A stretch of DNA of 64,000 bases, taken from Thiogranum sp. GTDB taxonomy: Bacteria > Pseudomonadota > Gammaproteobacteria > DSM-19610. The notes beneath the pieces are model-generated. The model did not search any database. It was not told where the DNA came from and saw only the letters and a program-made list of their open reading frames with translations. The stretch spans positions 1 through 64,000 of the forward strand of contig JASBSN010000043.1 of the NCBI GenBank assembly GCA_030148915.1, read 5' to 3'. Positions within the stretch are counted from its first letter, which is position 1; the number at the start of each line of letters is the position of its first letter. The translations under genes and the position numbers were made by a program. Below are positions 30,943 through 41,108 of the stretch, piece by piece.

Positions 30943-32124
30943 ATGGTCAGCATAGGTACCCCTTTTTCGCCCACGGCAACTCGCGTGCTGCTGTGTGGTG
31001 GCGGCGAACTGGGCAAAGAAGTGGTGATCGAATTGCAGCGTCTGGGAGTGGAAGTGGTGGTGCTGGATCGCTATGAACAGGCGCCGGCGATGCAGGTGGC
31101 GCACCGCAGTTACGCCGTCTCGATGCTCGACGGCGATGCTTTGCGGGCGATTATAGAAAAAGAACAGCCGCACTATATCGTTCCGGAGATCGAGGCTATC
31201 GCCACCGATACCCTGGTGGCACTTGAGACGCAAGGCTTCACGGTCATTCCCACCGCGGGCGCGGCCAGCTTGACGATGAACCGCGAGGGCATCCGCCAAC
31301 TGGCGGCCGAACAATTGGGGCTGAAAACCTCACCTTATCGGTTTGCCGAAACGCGCGCGCAATTTGCCGCCGCGGTCGGTGAAATCGGCCTGCCGTGCGT
31401 GGTCAAACCGATAATGAGCTCGTCGGGTAAAGGGCAGAGTTGCGTGAAAAGCGCGGCTGAGATCGAGCCGGCCTGGGACTACGCCCAGGCCGGCGGGCGT
31501 AGCGGGGCGGGGAAAGTGATTGTCGAGGGATTTGTCGAATTCGATTACGAAATCACCCAACTCACCGTTAGACACGCCGCGGGCACCGCGTACTGTGAGC
31601 CCATCGGACACCGCCAGGTCGATGGCGACTATCGCCAGTCGTGGCAGCCGCAGCCCATGTCGCCCCGAGCATTGACGGCGGCCAGGGACATTGCCGCCAG
31701 AATCACCGCCGCGCTTGGCGGCCGCGGCCTGTTTGGCGTCGAGTTATTCATCAAGGGTGACGAGGTCATTTTCAGCGAGGTTTCGCCGCGCCCGCACGAT
31801 ACCGGCATGGTGACCATGATCTCGCAGGACCTGTCGCAGTTCGCCCTGCATGCGCGGGCGATTCTCGGCCTGCCGATCCCCAACATCCACTTTCACGGGC
31901 CCTCGGCTTCCAGCGTGGTTATGGTCGAAGGGGAATCCCGGCAGGTGAGCTTCGGCGCGCTCGAACAAGCGCTGGCCGCAGCCGATACCCAATTGCGCCT
32001 GTTCGGCAAACCGCAGGTGAGCGGTCAGCGGCGCATGGGCGTGGCACTGGCGCGTGCCGACAGCGTCGAGGCGGCCCTGGAGAAGGCGAAACGCGTTTCC
32101 GCAAGCGTCTCTGTCACACTCTAG
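30943..32124 (+). CDS. purT: Formate-dependent phosphoribosylglycinamide formyltransferase
   Basis: [49 protein letters not shown] and ATP-grasp domain, typical PurT. Confidence 0.97.
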   Translation: MVSIGTPFSPTATRVLLCGGGELGKEVVIELQRLGVEVVVLDRYEQAPAMQVAHRSYAVSMLDGDALRAIIEKEQPHYIVPEIEAIATDTLVALETQGFTVIPTAGAASLTMNREGIRQLAAEQLGLKTSPYRFAETRAQFAAAVGEIGLPCVVKPIMSSSGKGQSCVKSAAEIEPAWDYAQAGGRSGAGKVIVEGFVEFDYEITQLTVRHAAGTAYCEPIGHRQVDGDYRQSWQPQPMSPRALTAARDIAARITAALGGRGLFGVELFIKGDEVIFSEVSPRPHDTGMVTMISQDLSQFALHARAILGLPIPNIHFHGPSASSVVMVEGESRQVSFGALEQALAAADTQLRLFGKPQVSGQRRMGVALARADSVEAALEKAKRVSASVSVTL

Positions 32125-32180
32125 CTCCCTGCGTGGAACTCTTCGTGACCATGAGTCATAACTAACACAACTTGCCTCAA

Positions 32181-32265
32181 GCGGGGTTCAGCCGGTCCAG
32201 GGTTTTTGGTGCATGCGCCGCTCGCGGCGCCCTAAGCCAAAAACCCTGGACCGGCTGAACCCCGC
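32181..32265. repeat. Large nested perfect palindrome between convergent genes
   Basis: 29-bp perfect arms gcggggttcagccggtccagggtttttgg / ccaaaaaccctggaccggctgaaccccgc, with inner hairpin gcgccg-ctcg-cggcgc in the loop. Confidence 0.95.
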
Positions 32266-32375
32266 CTGCGCCAAGGCCAAAGAACATCAGTACGGCGCCG
32301 GCTCCCTAAGCCTTACTTCGAGAGCCAGTCCGGCGGCCGTTCAGTCCTATTCACCGCGCCCGGTTGGCACAGTGG

Positions 32376-33128
32376 TTATTTGCCGAGCAGCCCATCCAGC
32401 GCGCCATCGAATTTCTTATCCAGCTTTTCACGGGCCTTTTGCTTGAGCTCCTGCTTGGCCGCTTCGACGCCGGCGCGCCCGGCGGCGCGGGCCGCCTGCT
32501 GCGTCAGCCGTTCGAGGATTTCCTTGGCGATCGCCTCGCCGCTGGCACCGCCGCTGGCCTTGCCCAGATCGGTCATTTCAAAAGGGGGCAGGTCGGTGAT
32601 CACCGGTTTGTCCGGACGCAAGGTGGTCGAAGCACTGACGCGACCGCCCTCGAATACGAGCTTGCGGATGATGAATTTGAGCGGCGGGGTATCGGCTTGC
32701 TCAGCGTCGGCCGGCGTGGCTCTCGAGGCGCTGTAGCTCTGGACATTTTTTTTCAGTACGTTGAGGTTCGACTGACCCTCTTCGTTCAGTTCCAGAAAGA
32801 CTTGCGGCTGAGCGACGGCCAACCGGTCGATGATCACGGGCTCTTTTTTCAGCGACGCGACATCGATAGCCAGGGCGATATCATCGAGCATGAAAATCGT
32901 CTGACCGGTAAAGCCGGGCGGATTCGCCACTTTGATGCCGGACACGCCCGCTTTGCCGTCGAGCAGCTGCAGCTTGACACCGCTGACGCTAACCGCAGTG
33001 CCGCTGACGTCGCTGCCGACATCCTCAATAGCTCTGGCGACAATGGCGTCGAGGTTGACGTAGAGGCGCCATACCACCACGGCGATGACGGCGACTAGAA
33101 CTGCCAGGACGATCAGAGTTTTTTTCAT
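32376..33128 (-). CDS. AsmA-like / hypothetical periplasmic membrane-anchored protein
   Basis: N-terminal TM then GTAVSVSGVKLQLLDGKAGVSGIKVANPPGFTGQTIFMLDDIALAIDVASL, AsmA-like segment. Confidence 0.65.
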   Translation of the reverse strand: MKKTLIVLAVLVAVIAVVVWRLYVNLDAIVARAIEDVGSDVSGTAVSVSGVKLQLLDGKAGVSGIKVANPPGFTGQTIFMLDDIALAIDVASLKKEPVIIDRLAVAQPQVFLELNEEGQSNLNVLKKNVQSYSASRATPADAEQADTPPLKFIIRKLVFEGGRVSASTTLRPDKPVITDLPPFEMTDLGKASGGASGEAIAKEILERLTQQAARAAGRAGVEAAKQELKQKAREKLDKKFDGALDGLLGK

Positions 33129-33296
33129 GGGCACCTCATGCTACGGGTGGTCGGGGCGAAATAAACACAGGCCTCTCAGTATGGCCGAGCCGCCGGCCTG
33201 CCGCAATTGTCCGGTGCGATTCAGGGCGCTGCCACCGGCTGCCCGTATCCTTTACAATGACCGCCAACGCCTCGGCCGACCTGGATTGACGTTAAT

Positions 33297-33869
33297 TTGA
33301 TCTCACTGAAGCTATCGGCATTTTTCGCCACCACCGTGCTGGTCTGCCTGATAATTTGCGCTCCGGTCAGCGCCAGTGCCGCGGGTAACGACACCTGGTT
33401 GCTGGTGGATACGCGCCAGATGACCTTACTCGTGATGCAGGGCCGGGAGGTCAGGCGCCGCTACGCCAATATCTCCATCGGTCGCGGCGGCGCTACGGCC
33501 GATCGGCGCATACACGATGACAAAACGCCGCTCGGCGAGTTCCATATCGCGCGGATCGCCCAGGACAGCGATTTTCACCGATTTTTCGGCTTCGATTATC
33601 CGTCCCTGGCGCAGGCCGGGCGGGCCTTGCAGGCGGGGGACATCGACGGCCGCCAGTATCAGCGTATTCGTAAGGCGCTGGCGGCGGCAAAAATGCCGCC
33701 GCAGCAGACCGCCCTGGGCGGTTTTCTCGGTATTCACGGCATCGGCGCCGGTGACCCGCGTATCCACGAGGACTTCAACTGGACCAGCGGCTGCATTGCC
33801 CTGACCAACGAGCAGATCGACGATCTGGCCTCCTGGGTGCGTCTGGGTATGCGCGTCGTGGTCCGCTGA
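33297..33869 (+). CDS. L,D-transpeptidase (YkuD domain)
   Basis: FLGIHGIGAGDPRIHEDFNWTSGCIALTNEQIDDL: HG...SxGCI catalytic motif; signal peptide. Confidence 0.9.
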   Translation: MISLKLSAFFATTVLVCLIICAPVSASAAGNDTWLLVDTRQMTLLVMQGREVRRRYANISIGRGGATADRRIHDDKTPLGEFHIARIAQDSDFHRFFGFDYPSLAQAGRALQAGDIDGRQYQRIRKALAAAKMPPQQTALGGFLGIHGIGAGDPRIHEDFNWTSGCIALTNEQIDDLASWVRLGMRVVVR

Positions 33870-33984
33870 GGCCGTGCGCGGGCGGTTAAAAAATACGCGA
33901 CCTTACCGGCCACCTGTTCTACACTTACGCCTGAACTCAGGTTCAAACCGTTTTTTCAACGTTGTAACTTCAAGGGGATCAAGT

Positions 33985-34275
33985 ATGACACGCAAGGATA
34001 TGAAAACCGCCGCGGCCCTGGTCGGCCTGCTCTCGCTGACCGGTCTGGCCGGTTGCGCCAGCACCGCCGGGACGGATTCGCTGCGCAGCGAAGTTCGCCA
34101 GGCGAACGAAACCGCCCAGAGCGCGGCGGCAGACGCTGCCGCCGCCCGCAAGGAAGCCGCAGCAGCTTCGGCGGCGGCCGCCGCCGCCCAGTCGACTGCC
34201 GACGAAGCCAAGGCATCGGCCGATGCGACCGCCGAAAAAATCGATCGCATGTTCAAAAAGTCGATGTACAAGTAA
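33985..34275 (+). CDS. Lpp/OprI-type alanine-zipper lipoprotein
   Basis: Lipobox LTGLAGC and Ala-rich coiled coil ending DRMFKKSMYK. Confidence 0.9.
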   Translation: MTRKDMKTAAALVGLLSLTGLAGCASTAGTDSLRSEVRQANETAQSAAADAAAARKEAAAASAAAAAAQSTADEAKASADATAEKIDRMFKKSMYK

Positions 34276-34347
34276 CAAGCCGCCGGCGGTTTCGGCCGCC
34301 AAGGTACGGTGTGGCCGGTCCGTTACGCGGGCCGGCCAACGCTTCCA

Positions 34348-35274
34348 TCAATCGCGCAGCGTATGGCCGATGGCGAGCGGAATACCGTTTTGTTGTTCAA
34401 TCGCCCGATTGAGCATGCCACCGTCGAGCTTGAAAGGCCGTCGCTGGTATTGTTTATTGACCAGATCCATGGCCAGCGCGGTCAGATTCGTACGGCTACG
34501 ATCTTCATCCAGCGGCGGATGTACTTCAATGTACAGAGTGCCGCTCAGCCAGCCGACTTTGACCGGTTGATTGACGATCTGCACCGGCGTGTTCACCGGC
34601 ACCTGCGGGAACAGTGTTTCAATATCCTCCGGATACATACGTACACAACCGTGGGTGACGCGCATGCCCACGCCATACGGTTTGTTGGTGCTGTGGATCA
34701 GATAACCCGGCAGTCCCAGACGCAGCGCGTATTTACCCAGTGGATTGTCCGGCCCGGCGGGGACAATGTCCGGCAGAGGCTCGCCCTCGGCGGCATGTTC
34801 CTGTTTGATCGACTCCGGCGGATGCCAGGCGGGGTCGCGCGTTTTGGCAATCACCCGGGTGGTGCCTTGCGGGGTATCCCAGTCCATGCGCCCGACGCTC
34901 ACCGGGTAGGTCTGCAGCACGTCAGGCTGTCCGGGTTGCGAGGGCGGAAAATAATACAGGCGCATTTCGGCCACGTTCAGTATCAGCCCTTCGCGTTTGG
35001 CTTGCGGCAGAATATGGCGCGTCGGTAGCAGTACCCGGGTGCCCGCCTGCGGCAGCCAACGGTCCACGGCCGGGTTGGCGTGCAGGATTTCGTCCTGGCC
35101 GGTGTCGTAACGCCGGGCGATATCGAGCAGTGTGTCTTCGTGCAGAGCCTCGACGCTGCGCACTTCGCCGACCAGGTCCACGTCCAGCGGCGGACGAATC
35201 AGCGTTTCTGCGCTGAGCGGCAAGCTGTGCAGCAGCGCTCCGACCAGCGGCGCCGCGCTGCGTTTCAGACGCAC
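34348..35274 (-). CDS. L,D-transpeptidase, exported (ErfK/YbiS type)
   Basis: LysM-like DTLLDIARRYDTGQDEILHANPAVD, IHSTNKPYGVGMRVTHGCVRMYPEDIETLF catalytic motif; probable GTG start at 35274 overlapping the tusE stop. Confidence 0.88.
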   Translation of the reverse strand: MRLKRSAAPLVGALLHSLPLSAETLIRPPLDVDLVGEVRSVEALHEDTLLDIARRYDTGQDEILHANPAVDRWLPQAGTRVLLPTRHILPQAKREGLILNVAEMRLYYFPPSQPGQPDVLQTYPVSVGRMDWDTPQGTTRVIAKTRDPAWHPPESIKQEHAAEGEPLPDIVPAGPDNPLGKYALRLGLPGYLIHSTNKPYGVGMRVTHGCVRMYPEDIETLFPQVPVNTPVQIVNQPVKVGWLSGTLYIEVHPPLDEDRSRTNLTALAMDLVNKQYQRRPFKLDGGMLNRAIEQQNGIPLAIGHTLRD

Positions 35275-35558
35275 CCGGTGGGCTTCGGCAGGCCGCCGTA
35301 CTTGGTGATCGGTTTCATCGGGCCGCTCATCCACATCTTGAACATGAGCTTCTGATCCTCGCCGACATACTTGGCGAATTTGCGGATCGGCGGTACCACC
35401 GCGTGTTCCTCGTAATACTGCCGCGCCTTGAGAATTTGTTGCCATTTGCTGTCGTCGAGTTCGACGCCATCCTCGGCGGCCATAGCCCGGCCGATTTCCG
35501 GTGTCCAGACGCTCATGTCTATCAAGTAGCCGTCGCCGTCGCGTTGTGGAAGTTCCAT
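35265..35558 (-). CDS. tusE: TusE/DsrC family sulfurtransferase
   Basis: WTPEIGRAMAAEDGVELDDSKWQQILKARQYYEEHAVVPPIRKFAKYV...GGLPKPTGCV with conserved penultimate Cys. Confidence 0.92.
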   Translation of the reverse strand: MELPQRDGDGYLIDMSVWTPEIGRAMAAEDGVELDDSKWQQILKARQYYEEHAVVPPIRKFAKYVGEDQKLMFKMWMSGPMKPITKYGGLPKPTGCV

Positions 35559-35751
35559 AATGACCTCACAGTTGAATTGTCAGTTGGTTCAAAAAAGCAT
35601 AAAGCAGACCTGGGCGGAAATCCACGCGCCACGGGGTACGTCATTTGATGTCAGGATAAATGGTGCGGAATTGGTATACTGACACCGACGCTTTGACAGC
35701 GTCTGCGGCAACTTGCCGACTATACCCTATAAACTCTGAGGAGACCCTGTT

Positions 35752-36138
35752 ATGCAAATGATGCAACGCACGTTGGCCGTGCTGCTGTCCTGCGTGTTGA
35801 TGATACTGCCGGTTATGCCCGCCCAGGCGGCCATGGTTGGAACCGGCGAGATTCTCAGCCCTACGGCGGCGCGCCAGGATGAAAGCAGATTACGGCACTT
35901 TCTCGCCCAGGAGTCGGCTCGCGAGCAGCTGCAAAGTTGGGGTGTGGATGCGGCCAGTCTCGATGCGCGCATCGCCAATCTCAGTGACAGCGAACTGGCG
36001 CGGATCAGCCAGGGTATCGAAGCCCAGCAGGCCGGCGGCAGTGTGCTGGGGGTAGTGGTGTTGATTTTTGTGATTTTCGTTATTACTGACGTCATCGGCG
36101 CCACCGATATCTTTCCGTTTATACACCCGGTCAGGTAG
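35752..36138 (+). CDS. PA2779 family protein
   Basis: Signal peptide, DESRLRHFLAQESAREQLQSWGVDAASLDARIANLSDSELARIS, C-terminal TM; adjacent to PA2778-like gene. Confidence 0.85.
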   Translation: MQMMQRTLAVLLSCVLMILPVMPAQAAMVGTGEILSPTAARQDESRLRHFLAQESAREQLQSWGVDAASLDARIANLSDSELARISQGIEAQQAGGSVLGVVVLIFVIFVITDVIGATDIFPFIHPVR

Positions 36139-36144
36139 GACGCG

Positions 36145-37134
36145 GTGCGCGGTGCAGCGTGCTGGTCTGCCCTGGCTCTGAGCGGTGCGTTGTTGCTGGC
36201 AGGCTGCGCGACGGCACCCCAGTCGCGCGCCTTGCTGGCGCATTCGCCGGCGGGGCTGCCCTCGTCTGTGGAGCTCAGCGAGACGCCGTTCTGGCCGCAA
36301 CAACGCTATCAGTGCGGCCCGGCCGCCCTGGCGACCGTTCTGGGTGCACAGGGTGTGAACGTCGAGCCAGAACAACTCGTCGCCTCCGTCTATGTGCCGG
36401 CGCTTAAAGGCAGTCTGCCGGTGGAGCTCGCCGCGACAGCCCGCCGCTATGGGATGCTCGCCTATCAGCTGCGGCCCTCGATGTCCGCTCTGCTGAGGGA
36501 AATCGCCGCCGGTCACCCGGTACTCGTGCTGCAGAATCTGGGTCTGGGTTGGCTGGCCAACTGGCACTTTGCGGTGGCGATGGGTTACGACCTGGAGCAG
36601 GATGAAATCCTCTTGCGTTCCGGAACCACCCGGCGCTGGCGCACACGGTTGTCAACCTTCGAGCAGACCTGGGCACGCGGTGATTACTGGGCTCTGGTGG
36701 TGTTACCGGCGGGTGAGGTGCCGGTTTCAGCGAGCGTATTGGGCTATCTGCAGGCGGTGCACGATATGGAAGGCGGTGAGGCCGCCGCTGTCGCTGCCGC
36801 GTATCGCGCCGCGCAAAACCGCTGGCCGGAGGCCGCCGCCGTCTGGTTGGCTCTGGGCAACAATCGCTACGCCGCCGGCGACTATGAGCAGGCGGCCAGG
36901 GTGTTTGCCAAGGCCACCCGGTTGGCTCCCAAGGATCCGCGTGGCTGGAACAATCTGGCCTATGCACTGTTGAAAACCGCCTGTCCATTGCAGGCGCGCA
37001 GGGCGGCGGCGTGTGCTGTGCGCCTGGCGCCGCAGGAAGCGAACTATCAGGACAGCCTGGCCGAGATCGGCGCGGATCCTGGTAAACTGGACGGCCCGGC
37101 CTGCCAACCGGTGAACTGTGAGCCCCCGGTTTAA
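36145..37134 (+). CDS. PA2778 family cysteine peptidase (C39-like) with TPR
   Basis: Lipobox LLLAGC, FWPQQRYQCGPAALATVLGAQGV (Cys), NWHFAVAMGYD (His), TPR-like C terminus. Confidence 0.85.
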   Translation: MRGAACWSALALSGALLLAGCATAPQSRALLAHSPAGLPSSVELSETPFWPQQRYQCGPAALATVLGAQGVNVEPEQLVASVYVPALKGSLPVELAATARRYGMLAYQLRPSMSALLREIAAGHPVLVLQNLGLGWLANWHFAVAMGYDLEQDEILLRSGTTRRWRTRLSTFEQTWARGDYWALVVLPAGEVPVSASVLGYLQAVHDMEGGEAAAVAAAYRAAQNRWPEAAAVWLALGNNRYAAGDYEQAARVFAKATRLAPKDPRGWNNLAYALLKTACPLQARRAAACAVRLAPQEANYQDSLAEIGADPGKLDGPACQPVNCEPPV

Positions 37135-38206
37135 GGGGCGCTGTGGCCGTCGAACTCCAAGCGTCGCGTTGCTGGCGGTGCTGCTCGGTTCGCCGCTCGG
37201 TCAGGTAGCCCAGGCGGGGCGGGACGCTGCCGTGGCGCGGATTGCGGCGGCCATCGACACAGCGCGTTTCGTTGCCTATACGCCGAGCGATCTGAACATT
37301 GTCAACGGTCAGGTGCAGGCTGCCTCGAAACAGCGCATACGGGCCGATCTGGAAACGCTGCGGCGGGACTTTCAGGGGCTGGTGACCTACTCCACCAGCG
37401 GCGGTGTCGAACAGGTTCCGGGCGCGGCGGCAGCCCTGGGTTTCCGCGCCATCATTCTGGGTGTGTGGGACCCCACCTCCACCGAGGAGATCGACACCGC
37501 CATCCAACTGGCGCGGCGTTGGCCGCAATTGGTGGTGGCGGTCGCCGTCGGCAATGAGACACTGCTGGCACAGCGCCACGCGTGGCCGCTGTTGCGCGCC
37601 GCGATGCAGCGCGTGCGCCGCGCCTTACCCGGGGTGGCGGTGAGTACCTCGGAACCCTTCTATTATTATCTTGACGGCACGCCGGCGGATTTCATCGCCA
37701 GTCAGGATTTTCTCCTGCCCAGCGTACATCCGCTGTTTCAGCCCTGGTTCGCCGGGGCGAGCACCACGCAGGCGATAGACTTCGTGGTGGAGGTGGCGAA
37801 CCTGTTGGCGAAAAAAACCGCCAAGCCGATTTTGATTAAGGAAACCGGGTTGCCCAGTGGTCCACCGGGTAGCGCGTTTTCGCCCGCCCGCCAGGCGGCT
37901 TTCTGGTCCGGCCTGTGCAAACGCTGGCCCCATCGGGCCGGCCTCGGGGTGGTCTATTTTGAAGCCTTCGATCACCACTGGAAGATCGAAAACGCGCGCC
38001 TGGAATTTGGCGATCACCCGGAGGAGGCTTATTGGGGACTGTATCGCGCGGACGGCCAACCCAAGCTGGCCATGGAAGAGTTGCGTAAACTGTGGCGGCA
38101 GCCGGACCGGGCGGACAGAATGAAGGAACCGCAGACATGTGTGGCGGTCAGTCACAGTGAGGGAAGCCCCCGACCCCATAGAGCGGTACCCGGGCGGGGC
38201 AGTTGA
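37118..38206 (+). CDS. Glycoside hydrolase family 17-like protein
   Basis: FVAYTPSDLN, VAVAVGNETLLAQR, ILIKETGLPSG, VVYFEAFDHHWK as in GH17-like (beta-1,3-glucanase) proteins. Confidence 0.8.
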   Translation: MSPRFKGRCGRRTPSVALLAVLLGSPLGQVAQAGRDAAVARIAAAIDTARFVAYTPSDLNIVNGQVQAASKQRIRADLETLRRDFQGLVTYSTSGGVEQVPGAAAALGFRAIILGVWDPTSTEEIDTAIQLARRWPQLVVAVAVGNETLLAQRHAWPLLRAAMQRVRRALPGVAVSTSEPFYYYLDGTPADFIASQDFLLPSVHPLFQPWFAGASTTQAIDFVVEVANLLAKKTAKPILIKETGLPSGPPGSAFSPARQAAFWSGLCKRWPHRAGLGVVYFEAFDHHWKIENARLEFGDHPEEAYWGLYRADGQPKLAMEELRKLWRQPDRADRMKEPQTCVAVSHSEGSPRPHRAVPGRGS

Positions 38207-38316
38207 TCGCCGGCCCCAATCTGTTTGCGTCGCTGACGCGCCGGGGGCGGCGTTCGCAAGTCTGGCGCGGGATAAACGCCGCGGCAGCGGTTTAAATACG
38301 CAAGGGAGAGGAGAGT

Positions 38317-39444
38317 ATGGACAAGAGCATTACGCCCACCGCCGGCGTGGCGCGGCTCGGCCAGAGCCTGTGGCTGGACTACATTGATCGACGCATTCTC
38401 GTTGACGGTTCGCTGCAAGAGCTGATTGCGACCGATCGGATTGCCGGTCTGACTTCCAATCCGGCGATCTTTGAAAAGGCCATCAGCCACGATACCTGCT
38501 ACGACGAGGATATCAAACGGCTGCGTGAGTCCGGAGCCGATCGCGAAACGCTGTATGAAAAAATTATTTTCGACGACATTGCGCGCGCTGCCGACGCCTT
38601 TGCCGACGTCTACCGGGATAGCGGCGGACGCGACGGTTATGTGAGTATTGAGGTGTCACCGCTGCTGGCGCGCGATACCCAGGCGACCATCGCCGAGGCA
38701 CGCGAGCTGTGGCAGACACTCGATCGTCCCAACGTCATGATCAAAGTGCCGGGGACAGCCGAAGGACTGCCGGCGATCAGGCAGTTACTGAGCGAGGGCA
38801 TCAACGTAAACATTACGCTGCTGTTTTCCGTCGGGCGCTACCTGGAAGTTCTGGATGCTTATCAGGATGCCATGCAGGAACGTCTCGACGCCGGCCTGCC
38901 GTTGGACAAGGTGGCCTCGGTGGCGAGTTTTTTCCTCAGCCGCATTGATGTCATGGTCGACCCGATGCTGGCTACGATCGCGGCCGGCGGCAGTGGGCGC
39001 GCCCCGCAGGCGGCGGCCTTGCGCGGTCAGGCGGCCATCGCCAGTGCCGGTTTTGCCTATAAGCGCTTCCTCGAGATCAGCGCGCAACCGCGCTGGCAGG
39101 CACTGGCCAAGGCCGGGGCACGGGTGCAACGGCTGCTCTGGGCCAGCACCGGCACCAAGGACCCGGATTACAGCGACATTAAATACGTCGAAGCGCTGAT
39201 CGGCGCCGATACGGTCAATACGCTGCCCGTCGAAACCCTCGAAGCCTACCGCGCCCACGGCGAGCCGGCGTTGCGCATTGATGCGGCCATGGCCACCGCC
39301 CCCGCGGTGATGAAAGGGCTGGCCTCACTGGATATCGACATGCACGCCGTGGCCGATCAGCTCGAACGCGAAGGCATCGACAAATTCGTCAAACCCTATC
39401 AGTCGTTGCTCGATACGCTGGGCCGCGTGCGCGCCAGCGCTTGA
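38317..39444 (+). CDS. tal: Transaldolase
   Basis: LWLDYIDRRILVDGSLQELIATDRIAGLTSNPAIFEKAI; VMIKVPGTAEGLPAIRQLLSEGINVNITLLFS. Confidence 0.95.
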   Translation: MDKSITPTAGVARLGQSLWLDYIDRRILVDGSLQELIATDRIAGLTSNPAIFEKAISHDTCYDEDIKRLRESGADRETLYEKIIFDDIARAADAFADVYRDSGGRDGYVSIEVSPLLARDTQATIAEARELWQTLDRPNVMIKVPGTAEGLPAIRQLLSEGINVNITLLFSVGRYLEVLDAYQDAMQERLDAGLPLDKVASVASFFLSRIDVMVDPMLATIAAGGSGRAPQAAALRGQAAIASAGFAYKRFLEISAQPRWQALAKAGARVQRLLWASTGTKDPDYSDIKYVEALIGADTVNTLPVETLEAYRAHGEPALRIDAAMATAPAVMKGLASLDIDMHAVADQLEREGIDKFVKPYQSLLDTLGRVRASA

Positions 39445-39457
39445 GCGGCGTAGCCCC

Positions 39458-40285
39458 GTGAACGATAAGACCGATATCGATCTCTCCGCCAGCGAACGTC
39501 AGGATGCGCATCGGCGCAGCGCCCCCGGCGTGGCGGTGGTTTACGAAGCGATCCGTCAGGAAGCCGAGACCGAGCTGAGCCGGCCCAACCACGCACTGTT
39601 CTGGTCGGGGTTGGCGGCCGGTTTATCGATGGGCTTTTCTTTTCTCGCCGAGGCTCTGCTGCAATCGGCGCTGCCCGATGCGTCCTGGCAGAGTCTGGTG
39701 TCGAAATTTGGTTATGCGGTTGGCTTTCTTTTTGTGATTCTGGGACGCCAGCAGCTGTTCACCGAGAATACCCTGGTGCCGGTACTGCAGGTGCTGCATA
39801 AAAAGACGCTCGCCACGGTGGTCAATACGGCGCGCCTGTGGGTAGTCGTGCTCGGCGCCAATCTGGTCGGGACGTTGATCTTTGCCTTCGCCTTTTCAGT
39901 GGGCTCTATTGTCGATACGCAACAGTTCGCTGCGCTCGATGCGATTGCAAGGGAGGCCATGCAAGGGGGCTTTGGAAACACCCTTCTCAGGGCGATTTTT
40001 GCCGGTTGGCTGATAGCTCTGATGGTCTGGTTGCTGCCGGTGGCCGAGACCGGGCGGGTAACGGTGGTGATTATTATCACTTATCTGGTCGGCATCGCCG
40101 GTTTTCCACATATCATCGCCGGTTCCACGGAGATGTTTTATGCGGTGATGAACCAGCTGAGCTCTCCCGGCGAGGCGCTGCTACAGTTTTTTCTCCCCAC
40201 CCTGATCGGCAACACCATCGGCGGCGTGGCGCTGGTCGCGGCAATTAATTATGCGCAGGTGCATGCGCGCAATAACGATGAATAG
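39458..40285 (+). CDS. Formate/nitrite transporter family (YfdC-like) protein
   Basis: ALFWSGLAAGLSMGFSFLAEALLQ, LGRQQLFTENTLVPVL, IIAGSTEMFYAVM, GNTIGGVALVAAINYAQV. Confidence 0.9.
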   Translation: MNDKTDIDLSASERQDAHRRSAPGVAVVYEAIRQEAETELSRPNHALFWSGLAAGLSMGFSFLAEALLQSALPDASWQSLVSKFGYAVGFLFVILGRQQLFTENTLVPVLQVLHKKTLATVVNTARLWVVVLGANLVGTLIFAFAFSVGSIVDTQQFAALDAIAREAMQGGFGNTLLRAIFAGWLIALMVWLLPVAETGRVTVVIIITYLVGIAGFPHIIAGSTEMFYAVMNQLSSPGEALLQFFLPTLIGNTIGGVALVAAINYAQVHARNNDE

Positions 40286-40315
40286 ACGCGATGGACGGAC
40301 AATAAAGGGTATAAG

Positions 40316-41086
40316 ATGAAACAACCGGTCGTCATTATAGGTATGGGTGAACTGGGTTCGGTGTTCGCGCGAGCGCTGCTGCGTAGCGGGCACCCGGTCT
40401 ATCCAGTCACCCGCGAAATGGATATGGCCGCGCAAGCGGCTCGTCTGCCTGACCCGCAGATGGTTGTGCTGGCGGTCGCCGAGAAAGACCTGCAGGCGGC
40501 GCTCGCCGCTATGGCTCAACCTTGGCGCGACCGCATGGTGTTGCTGCAGAACGAGCTGCTGCCGGGCGACTGGGAACGCCACGGATTGCGCGACCCGACG
40601 GTGATTTCAGTCTGGTTTGAAAAGAAAAAAGGCACGGAGCCCAAAGTGCTGCTGCCTTCTCCGGTGTTCGGTCCCCAGGCTGCACTGCTGAAACAGGCGC
40701 TGGCGAGTATCGATATTCCGGCGCGCGTGCTGGCGAGCCCGGACGCGCTGTTGTTTGAGCTGGTGGTCAAAAATGTGTACATACTCACCACCAATATAGC
40801 CGGCCTGGTGGTCGGTGGCACTGTCGGTGAACTCTGGGAGCAACATGAAGGTTTGGCGCGCGAGGTGGCCAACGAGGTCATCGACATCCAACAGCATCTT
40901 TGCGCCCGTGAGTTTGACCGAGAGGCGCTGATTCAGGGGATGCTCGAGGCATTTCGCGGCGATCCGGCGCACGGGTGTATGGGGCGCAGCGCCCCGGCAC
41001 GCTTACAACGCGCCTTGACGCTGGCCGATGAAGCCGGGCTTGCGGTTAAGCGCTTGCGTGCGATCGCCCGGCAATATGCCGGCTAG
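40316..41086 (+). CDS. NAD(P)-binding Rossmann protein, ketopantoate-reductase-like
   Basis: VVIIGMGELGSVFARALLRSGHPVYPVTRE nucleotide-binding motif. Confidence 0.65.
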   Translation: MKQPVVIIGMGELGSVFARALLRSGHPVYPVTREMDMAAQAARLPDPQMVVLAVAEKDLQAALAAMAQPWRDRMVLLQNELLPGDWERHGLRDPTVISVWFEKKKGTEPKVLLPSPVFGPQAALLKQALASIDIPARVLASPDALLFELVVKNVYILTTNIAGLVVGGTVGELWEQHEGLAREVANEVIDIQQHLCAREFDREALIQGMLEAFRGDPAHGCMGRSAPARLQRALTLADEAGLAVKRLRAIARQYAG

Positions 41087-41108
41087 AAGATTGTAAACGC
41101 CCGACGGC

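Noticed and set aside
34090-34240. Repetitive GCC-rich stretch possibly a tandem repeat
   Set aside because: It encodes the Ala-rich coiled coil of the Lpp-like lipoprotein; codon-level repetition explains it.
36404-37579. 391-aa minus-strand ORF opposite the PA2778-like and GH17-like genes
   Set aside because: Pro/Arg/Ser-rich shadow translation with no motif; the plus-strand genes are well supported.
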